From CAZFAP01 sp964516325 (GTDB taxonomy: Bacteria > Auribacterota > JABMQX01): a stretch of DNA of 9,691 nt. Below, one piece after another: positions 1 to 4,947 of the stretch (within the stretch, counting starts at the first letter, position 1; each line of letters opens with the position of its first letter). The translations under genes were made by a program, and so were the position numbers. Location: positions 1 to 9,691 of the forward strand of contig CAZFAP010000184.1 of the NCBI GenBank assembly GCA_964516325.1. The letters run 5' to 3'. The notes under the pieces are model-generated. The model was not told the origin of the DNA, did no database searches, and saw only the letters and a program-made list of their open reading frames with translations.

Positions 1-419
1 CGAACCCTCTCGAACTCACGCTCCGCAGCGTTCAAGCCGCTGAGACACTCTTCCACATTGGCCGTCGCCACTTCCAATTCCGCCCGAGCCTGCTCGACCT
101 GCTGAAAGTGCTCGTCGTCGTCGAGGAGAGCGATTAAGTCGCCGCGTTTGACCCGGTCTCCGATATTGACTAAGAGCTTCTCCAGGCGTCCAGCGATCTT
201 GGGCGCGACCGTGAACTGTGATTTGGGGAGCAATGTGCCGGCAAAAAGCCCAACATCCCGTATCGCAGTCTTTTGCACGGGCGTGATCTCCACAGCTACG
301 GGAACCGCTCGTCGCTGGTGATCGAAACCCTGGGGCAGCGCCGTGAGTTTTTTATGAATTCGCCAGCCGAGGAGGCCCGCCACGCCCAACGCGATGAGGA
401 TTGCCACGACTTTCTTCAT
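1..419 (-). CDS. HlyD/RND-family efflux periplasmic adaptor, N-terminal part (cut by window edge)
   Basis: This is the first 139 codons of a membrane fusion protein, the periplasmic adaptor that links an inner-membrane transporter (RND or ABC type) to an outer-membrane channel. The start ATG is at 419-417 on the minus strand, preceded by a GGAGAGG Shine-Dalgarno about 10 nt away. Residues 1-20 form a lysine-led hydrophobic anchor or uncleaved signal (MKKVVAILIALGVAGLLGW). Residues about 68-103 match the barrel-sandwich (lipoyl-like) half-motif: the VAPKIAGRLEKLLVNIGDRV segment followed by KRGDLIALLDDDE. From about residue 104 the Gln/Glu/Ala-rich stretch is the first helix of the coiled-coil hairpin. 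The frame stays open to base 1, so the rest of the hairpin, the beta-barrel and any transporter gene lie outside the window. It is divergent from the glycan genes and probably unrelated to them. The family call is firm; the partner and substrate are unknown. Confidence 0.88.
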   Translation of the reverse strand, partial: MKKVVAILIALGVAGLLGWRIHKKLTALPQGFDHQRRAVPVAVEITPVQKTAIRDVGLFAGTLLPKSQFTVAPKIAGRLEKLLVNIGDRVKRGDLIALLDDDEHFQQVEQARAELEVATANVEECLSGLNAAEREFERV

Positions 420-477
420 TGGATGACCTCTCCATCGTCTCCGAATTCTGCCCGCCGCCATTCGCTTCCTTTCTTTT

Positions 478-505
478 ACAATAGCATGTTGATTGCGAAT
501 CCCAA
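478..505 (-). promoter_or_regulatory. possible promoter for the adaptor gene
   Basis: Read on the minus strand, TTGGGA (505-500) is followed after 16 nt by TATTGT (483-478), a fair match to a sigma70-type pair. It lies about 60 nt upstream of the adaptor start. It sits in a locally AT-richer patch of an otherwise GC-rich spacer. The support is pattern matching only, and Planctomycetota promoters are poorly defined. Confidence 0.25.
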
Positions 506-535
506 AGAGCCGTTTTGCCATATCCCCTCGGTTGC

Positions 536-588
536 GGGCGGGGAACCACACAGAAGTCCGAGCCACCCGGGCGACTCAGACCCCGCCC
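536..588. repeat. G/C inverted repeat with inner imperfect palindrome
   Basis: GGGCGGGG (536-543) is an exact reverse complement of CCCCGCCC (581-588). The 37-nt interior contains an imperfect palindrome centred on CCCGGG (about 561-578, 7 of 9 pairs). There is no T-run on either side, so it is not a classic intrinsic terminator. It could fold as a branched structure in RNA from either strand, or be part of the repeat-bearing intergenic element described next to it. Its function is unknown. Confidence 0.4.
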
Positions 589-597
589 CGGTTCTTG

Positions 598-623
598 TCT
601 GCGTCCATCTGCGGTCATCTGCC
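598..623. repeat. TCTGCG short repeat, three copies, 10-nt period
   Basis: The core TCTGCG begins at 598 and 608, and TCTGCC at 618. These are three copies at an exact 10-nt spacing with variable spacers (tcca, gtca). On the minus strand it reads as CGCAGA units. It does not belong to a gene. A second array with the same core but a 9-nt period lies at 773-796, so the two are related elements rather than chance. Confidence 0.6.
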
Positions 624-733
624 TTGAAGATTCGCGCCAGGGGGCCAGCATGTTCATGGTGTTCGGGTCAGCAAAGTTGGTGACACGCTGTGGGGAGAAC
701 ATTCAGGGGCTTTGGGGGCATCGGTCCAGGACT

Positions 734-752
734 GCGGAAGCTGCGCTTCCGC
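734..752. repeat. perfect 8-bp hairpin, triloop
   Basis: GCGGAAGC (734-741), loop TGC, GCTTCCGC (745-752): a perfect 8-bp inverted repeat. It lies between the two TCTGCG arrays in the divergent spacer. There is no T-tract after it on either strand, so a terminator role is not supported. It may be part of the same mobile or repetitive intergenic element. Confidence 0.5.
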
Positions 753-772
753 GTTCGTGGCCCGACGCCATC

Positions 773-797
773 TCTGCGATCTCTGCGTGCTCTGCGG
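773..797. repeat. TCTGCG short repeat, three copies, 9-nt period
   Basis: TCTGCG starts at 773, 782 and 791, an exact 9-nt period, and the last copy continues as TCTGCGGT. Read on the minus strand it is CGCAGA repeated. Similar CGCAGA-word tracts are, from memory, frequent between genes in environmental bacterial genomes and give rise to spurious ORFs; that recollection was not checked here. Confidence 0.6.
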
Positions 798-870
798 TTC
801 CATCTCCATGCAGGTGACCCCGGGGCTCCGCGTGCGGCTCGCTACCCACAAATGAGAGATTATCCAGAAA

Positions 871-920
871 GAACGATAATCTTTTTGGAGGCAAAGAGCG
901 ATAATGTAGTTGGAGGCAAT
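871..920 (+). repeat. tandem 25-bp repeat duplicating the lyase ribosome binding site
   Basis: Copy 1 (871-895) and copy 2 (896-920) match at 20 of 25 positions with no gap. Each holds a GATAAT word (875-880 and 900-905) that resembles a -10 box, and a TTGGAGGCAA word with a strong Shine-Dalgarno. The second GGAGG (912-916) stands 9 nt before the ATG at 926 and is the working ribosome binding site. The first has no start codon at a usable distance. The stretch from about 850 to 920 is AT-rich compared with its surroundings, so it is the best place for the lyase promoter. The duplication could serve as a paired operator or a standby ribosome site. Confidence 0.6.
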
Positions 921-925
921 GCCGC

Positions 926-2833
926 ATGATCAGAAGAATTGTGCTGATTCCGTTGTTGTTCTCGGCGGCCGCTTCCCCGGCAGTCGCACAAGACCCGTCG
1001 GAGCGAGCTTACCACGTTCCTGCGCTCAATCCGAAGCACATGGACAAACCCAAAGTGAAAGGCTGGGCGGAACAGCGCATCGAGGAAAAGCTCAATCGCG
1101 GAATGTTGGCGATGCCCATCAAGGATGGCAAAGTCTATCTCGGCTGGCGGCTGCTCAAGAGCGACGCCAGGGGAACGGCTTTCAACGTCTATCGCTCGGT
1201 CGAGGGCGGCGATCCGGTGAGGCTGAACAAGGAGCCCCTGGCCGCCGCCACCGACTTCCTTGACGAGCAGTCGTCGCTGAGGCGCGAGTCCGCCTACTGG
1301 GTCAGGCCAGTCCTCGAGGGCAAAGAGCGCGAACCCTCGGAGAAGGTCCGCCTCGGCGGACTGAAGGCGGATGCCGAGAACAAGCCGTATTACTCATCCA
1401 TCAAGTTTCAGGGTTCTTACGGGATTCAGAAGATAGCTATCGCGGACCTCAACGGCGACGGCGCGTATGATTTCGTCATCAAGCAGCCGAGCCAGGGAAT
1501 TGATCCAGCCGGCAGACCCAATACGAGCGGCCTCACCTACAAACTGGAGGCCTATCTCAGCGATGGCGCGTTCCTCTGGCGCAGGGACCTGGGGCTCGGC
1601 ATCGAGCCGGGCGTCTGGTATTCGCCGTACGTGGCTTACGATTTCGACGGCGACGGCAAGACGGAAGTGGCCGTCAAGGCCGGCCCGGAGGACGCACGCG
1701 AACCCGACGGGCGCGTCCGCAAGGGACCAGAGTGGTGTTCGATCCTGGACGGGATGACCGGGCGGGAGGTCACGCGGGCGGACTGGCCACCGCGCGACCC
1801 CCGTCTGGGCGATTACAATCGGATCAACCGCAACCAGATGGGCATCGCCTACCTCGACGGCAAGACGCCGTGCCTGTTGGTAGCCCGCGGCACATATAAA
1901 CTGATGGTGGTGGACGCCTACCAATATCACGACGGGAAACTGGAGCCGCTGTGGCACTGGGAAGGCGATGATGAGAGCCCGATCATCCGCAGCCAGGGCG
2001 CGCACTTCCTGCACTCCGCTGACGTGGACGAGGACGGCCGCGACGAAATCATCCTGGGTTCCTGCGTGCTCGATGACAACGGCACGTGCTTGTGGTCCGC
2101 CGGACTGGGACACCCCGACAAATGCTATGTGACTGACGTGGACCCAACCCGCGCGGGCCTGGAGATATTCTACGCCATCGAACCGGGCCGGGCGGAGAGC
2201 GGCGTCTGCCTGGCGGATGCCCACACGGGAAAAGAGATATGGGGCATCAAGCAGCGAACCTATCACGTGGGCGACGGCATGGTCGCCGACATTGATCCCT
2301 TGGTTCCCGGGCTGGAATGCTGGGCGACCGAAGACCCAAGGGGCGGCTCCACATCGCGCTATATGTTCTCCGCCGACGGCAGGCGGCTGGGCGAGCGGGA
2401 AGACGTCCCCGACTGCGAGAACTGGATTTTCTGGGATGCCGACCTTCTGCGGGAGACCATCGCAGGCGGTGGCGTGCGCCGCGGCGGACCCAGAGGCGCC
2501 TCGGTCGTCAAGTACAAAGGCCCAACCCTCATGACTGGCATCCAGGGCAGGATCGCGATGATCGCCGACATCCTCGGCGACTGGCGAGAGGAAATCATCA
2601 CCGCCCTGCCGGGCGAGCTGCGCATCTACACGACCACAGTCCCGGCGAGCGACCGCCGCGTCTGCTTGATGCAGGACCCGGTCTATCGCGCGACCGTGGC
2701 GCACCTCTCCATGGGTTACCCGCAATCGCCAGTGACGGGTTACTACCTCGGCGTCAGTCGGGCCAACTCCGCCAACGCCGCGCCTATTATTCAGAATAGC
2801 CCGGAGGCCGAGAAATCTGACGTAAAGGAATAA
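926..2833 (+). CDS. Exported rhamnogalacturonan lyase, polysaccharide lyase family 11
   Basis: The predicted endolyase cleaves the rhamnogalacturonan-I backbone of pectin by beta-elimination at Rha-alpha-1,4-GalA bonds. Residues 1-21 are a signal peptide with an AVA|Q cleavage site. Residues about 58-145 form the N-terminal beta-sandwich typical of the family. The rest is the eight-bladed propeller, with calcium-binding loops DLNGDGAYDF (174-183), DFDGDGKTEV (239-248) and DVDEDGRDEI (366-375). Family signatures are YHVGDGMVADIDP (446-458) and MIADILGDWREEII (545-558), and the C-terminus has a YTTT ... YRATVAH ... GYYLG block. The length of 635 aa is normal for PL11. The start is fixed by GGAGG at 912-916. 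Relatives in this phylum are sometimes labelled 'Sir2', which would be wrong here. It is followed after 4 nt by a small ORF. The family is sure; endo versus exo action and exact substrate are inferred. Confidence 0.92.
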   Translation: MIRRIVLIPLLFSAAASPAVAQDPSERAYHVPALNPKHMDKPKVKGWAEQRIEEKLNRGMLAMPIKDGKVYLGWRLLKSDARGTAFNVYRSVEGGDPVRLNKEPLAAATDFLDEQSSLRRESAYWVRPVLEGKEREPSEKVRLGGLKADAENKPYYSSIKFQGSYGIQKIAIADLNGDGAYDFVIKQPSQGIDPAGRPNTSGLTYKLEAYLSDGAFLWRRDLGLGIEPGVWYSPYVAYDFDGDGKTEVAVKAGPEDAREPDGRVRKGPEWCSILDGMTGREVTRADWPPRDPRLGDYNRINRNQMGIAYLDGKTPCLLVARGTYKLMVVDAYQYHDGKLEPLWHWEGDDESPIIRSQGAHFLHSADVDEDGRDEIILGSCVLDDNGTCLWSAGLGHPDKCYVTDVDPTRAGLEIFYAIEPGRAESGVCLADAHTGKEIWGIKQRTYHVGDGMVADIDPLVPGLECWATEDPRGGSTSRYMFSADGRRLGEREDVPDCENWIFWDADLLRETIAGGGVRRGGPRGASVVKYKGPTLMTGIQGRIAMIADILGDWREEIITALPGELRIYTTTVPASDRRVCLMQDPVYRATVAHLSMGYPQSPVTGYYLGVSRANSANAAPIIQNSPEAEKSDVKE

Positions 2834-2837
2834 AAAG

Positions 2838-3041
2838 ATGGAGAAGGGACGGACCGAGTTTCTGGAAATCGCGTCCCCCGTCGGTGGCGAGTGGCGCGTG
2901 CGCAACCGGAGGCGGGACCCATTGTTGACACTCTATCCCAACGGGAAGAAAGCGGAGAACCTCTCCGGCTCGCTATTGAAGTTCCCGGCGGCGCGGGTCG
3001 AATTTGTCGCTCTGGTTCCCCAGGGTTCAACGCCGCCCTGA
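2838..3041 (+). CDS. Small ORF, likely C-terminal fragment of a glycosidase
   Basis: This is a 67-codon ORF starting 4 nt after the lyase stop, with AAAGGA (2824-2829) 8 nt before its ATG, so it could be translated from the lyase transcript. It has no signal peptide or membrane segment. The sequence runs SPVGGEWRVRN ... LYPNGKKAENLSGSLLKFP ... VALVPQG. This resembles, from memory, the last beta-strands of large plant-cell-wall glycosidases such as GH95-like proteins, in which a GG-x-W/C-R-V-R-N strand is followed by a 'NGK ... SG-x-LL-F-x-T' strand. There is no room for a catalytic domain, because an in-frame stop (2823-2825) lies just upstream. It may be a remnant left by deletion that happens to keep a start codon. 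Whether it is expressed is uncertain, and the family assignment is tentative. Confidence 0.4.
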   Translation: MEKGRTEFLEIASPVGGEWRVRNRRRDPLLTLYPNGKKAENLSGSLLKFPAARVEFVALVPQGSTPP

Positions 3042-3093
3042 AGGAGGGTGTCGTGAAAATCGTAGGCCGCGAGAAGGGTGAAGCACGAATCAA

Positions 3094-3110
3094 ACAACGA
3101 GAATCGTTGT
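3094..3110. repeat. hairpin upstream of the beta-helix gene
   Basis: ACAACGA (3094-3100), loop GAA, TCGTTGT (3104-3110): a perfect 7-bp inverted repeat 60 nt before the next start codon. No T-run follows. It could be a weak attenuator, a leader element or a protein-binding palindrome. It is immediately followed by, and overlaps, the word TGACATTGAC, which recurs elsewhere in the window. Confidence 0.4.
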
Positions 3111-3170
3111 GACATTGACCGGTGAAACGAAAGACCTGTCGAACATCTTCACAGCGAGGGAGGATAAAGA

Positions 3171-4229
3171 ATGATTGCCAGGAACATCCTGAGGTGTTGC
3201 TGGGTCCTGATGACATTGGCGTTGCCCGTCGGCGCGACAGACGCGGCTGCTTTGACCATCTATGTGGACAGTAGACGCGGCGATGACGCCAATGAAGGCA
3301 CTCGAGAGAACCCACTGAAAACAATTGGCCGGGCGGCTGAATTGATCAGAAGAAAAACCGAAGCCGGACCGGTAACGGTCAAGATCGCACCGGGTCTGTA
3401 TAGTCTTGCTCAATCCGTGGACCTCGAGGCTGGGTGTCCATTTACCGAAGAGGACCGTCTGGTGATCGAGGCGCTTGTCTTACCTGGTGACCCGAAATGG
3501 ACGCCGACGCTGATGCCCGTCATCCTGTCTGTCGAGGACCCGCGAAAATCCGGCGAACTGAACAGGCTCACGGAGACGTACGGCTTTCGCATTAAGACCA
3601 GCCACGTCACAATCCGTGGACTCCGGTTCTTGGGCAACCCCTTGCTCTGTAATTGGCATTGTCCTGTATCTCGTGTCGAGAAGAACCTGGAGGATTTGGC
3701 TGTGACGCAATGTATGTTTGTCGGCGACCCGAACGGCTTTGACATTTACTGTGCGGTTCTGGCCACGGGCGATGCGTTTGTCGTTGATCACTGTATCTTC
3801 TACAACTGTCATGCATCGCCGGTGTTCTGGGATGGTCCCGATGGCACTCCGGGTAAGAGGAATGCAATGCGGTACTGCATCGTGGACGGCGCCTCGATCT
3901 CGGGGGTCTGGACCTGTCAGACCGCGGAGGACTTTGAGTTTCACCACAATATCGTGACCCGCAGCGAGTATTTCTGGATGCGGGGACAAGGAAAACCGAT
4001 CAAGTATCGGCTCCACGATTGCATTGTAGCGAGCAACAAGCACTACTCAGGATACGGTGTTCCTGGCGGCCCAACCGGCGAGACCGGAGCGGAAATCGCC
4101 TACGAGGAGAAAAACGTCATCAAAGAGGGGAAAGTAGTGCTGGAAAGAGATAAGCGCGCAAAGAACTATCTTTACGTTGTGCCCGGCACGCTCGGGAGTG
4201 ACCTTGGCGCCGGTCTATTCAAGAAGTAG
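3171..4229 (+). CDS. Exported right-handed parallel beta-helix protein (pectate-lyase-like fold)
   Basis: A 352-aa protein with a signal peptide (residues 1 to about 26, two Cys in the n-region, cleavage near ATDA). It is followed by the typical entry strand of secreted beta-helix proteins (LTIYVDSRRGDDANEGT, then NPLKTIGRAAELI, residues about 28-60). A ladder of rungs follows, with Cys or Asn at equivalent inward positions: C181, C208, C236, N260 and C284, spaced 27, 28, 24 and 24 residues, each within a [H/Q/Y/D]-C-[I/M]-[F/V]-type strand. The C-terminus is short and ends in GAGLFKK. GGGAGG (3158-3163) stands 7 nt before the ATG. The fold suits binding or cleavage of acidic polysaccharides, and the neighbouring PL11 gene supports a pectin role. 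No catalytic Lys/Arg/Asp set could be identified, so it may be a lyase, hydrolase, epimerase or non-catalytic binder. Confidence 0.8.
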   Translation: MIARNILRCCWVLMTLALPVGATDAAALTIYVDSRRGDDANEGTRENPLKTIGRAAELIRRKTEAGPVTVKIAPGLYSLAQSVDLEAGCPFTEEDRLVIEALVLPGDPKWTPTLMPVILSVEDPRKSGELNRLTETYGFRIKTSHVTIRGLRFLGNPLLCNWHCPVSRVEKNLEDLAVTQCMFVGDPNGFDIYCAVLATGDAFVVDHCIFYNCHASPVFWDGPDGTPGKRNAMRYCIVDGASISGVWTCQTAEDFEFHHNIVTRSEYFWMRGQGKPIKYRLHDCIVASNKHYSGYGVPGGPTGETGAEIAYEEKNVIKEGKVVLERDKRAKNYLYVVPGTLGSDLGAGLFKK

Positions 4230-4455
4230 ATGGGACGAATACGCGGACAGGAAGGACCCTGGGAGTACACTCAGCCTTTGTGAGAATTGATGGAAATACG
4301 CATGCAGGCGTCGAGAGGAAATGGCCCAAGGGCGCGTGTCACTCTGACCGACTTTCCCTATAGAGCAAACGAAAGAGGGAATAAGCTATCCCCGAATTGA
4401 AGCCGTATTCGTTGGCGCTGCTTCGCATCACAGCAAGGGAGCCTTCGCGGACAAA
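4230..4455. other. spacer without recognisable gene
   Basis: No ORF with a start codon and ribosome binding site is convincing here. There is a weak TTCCCT/AGGGAA inverted pair around 4353-4382 without a T-run. Together with the GH9 relic that follows, this leaves about 720 bp between the beta-helix and fucosidase genes without an intact gene. Confidence 0.5.
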
Positions 4456-4883
4456 ATGAAATCCCGATTTACTTCTATCATTCGGTCGGTGGCACGGCTG
4501 TCCACCGGACTGGGGGGCCTCCTGTTGCTCTTCGCTGTCTCCATGCCTCCGGCGGCGACATTCTTCGTGTCGCTCGCCAGGCCCTTGTTCTCCGGCCTGC
4601 CCATCGCCTGTCGCCAGAGCCGGAATACCTCGACACGGCCCCGTACGCCTTGAGCCATTTGTACGGCCGCAACTGCTATGGCCGCTCGTTTGTGTCCGGA
4701 TTGGGGTATAATCCGCCCGTGCAGCCGGACTATCGCCGCTCTGGTGGAGACAAGATAGATGGTCCCTGGCCCGGCTGCCTTGTCCGCGGCCCCCGGGGCA
4801 ATGACGCTTTTCAATGCCAAAATGGTCAGGAGGAATCGCGGAAAAGGTTGACAAAAAACTCTTGCACAAAAGGGCAGCGGTAG
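4456..4883 (+). pseudogene. Decayed glycoside hydrolase family 9 (cellulase-type) relic
   Basis: In the frame ending at the stop 4881-4883, codons from about 4620 read PEYLDTAPYALSHLYGRN, then CYGRSFVSGLGYNPP, then RRSGGD and PWPGCLV. This closely follows the GH9 block 'LGRN-x-x-GRSFVTGxGxNPPxxPHHRxS ... PGxLVGG' that lines the active site. The usual His pair of the PHHR segment is replaced (VQPDYRR). The downstream 'DxxDYxxNE' helix carrying the catalytic Glu is missing, since the frame degenerates after about 4800. In another frame, ATG 4456 begins a signal-peptide-like segment (Arg-rich start, LGGLLLLFAVSMPPAATF) that could be the old N-terminus, which would mean most of the catalytic domain was deleted. 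Neither piece has a good ribosome binding site. The GH9 match is clear by eye; joining the two frames into one former gene is inference. Confidence 0.55.
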
Positions 4884-4889
4884 TTTATT
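4862..4889 (+). promoter_or_regulatory. possible promoter for the fucosidase fusion
   Basis: TTGCAC (4862-4867), 16 nt, TTTATT (4884-4889), in an AT-rich patch that also contains a consensus TTGACA (4848-4853) without a matching -10 box. It lies about 60 nt upstream of the ATG at 4948. Pattern matching only. Confidence 0.2.
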
Positions 4890-4947
4890 GCAGGGTGAGC
4901 GAAGCATAACTCCGGGCAACCGTGGAATCGCCGAAAGGAAAAAGATT

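Noticed and set aside
273..683. 136-codon plus-strand ORF across the adaptor gene start
   Set aside because: Most of it is antisense to the HlyD-type gene, whose protein signature is clear; the rest is spacer translation without any motif.
654..851. Minus-strand ORFs with Gln-Arg or Ala-Glu-His-Ala-Glu repeats
   Set aside because: The apparent peptide repeats are just translation of the TCTGCG/CGCAGA nucleotide array at 773-796.
1394..2905. 503-codon ORF on the minus strand, antisense to the PL11 lyase
   Set aside because: Low-complexity Ala/Val/Arg/Asp/His composition without domains, opposite a well-supported PL11 gene.
3052..3112. Short GTG-started ORF after an AGGAGGGTG sequence
   Set aside because: Only 19 codons, it runs through a perfect hairpin, and it has no recognisable sequence; the Shine-Dalgarno-like word is probably chance.
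4353..4382. TTCCCT/AGGGAA inverted pair as a terminator
   Set aside because: Arms of only 6 bp, a long loop and no T-run; too weak to call.
4707..4712. Perfect TATAAT hexamer
   Set aside because: It encodes part of the readable GH9 block (Gly-Tyr-Asn) and has no -35 element at 16-18 nt, so it is better explained as former coding sequence.
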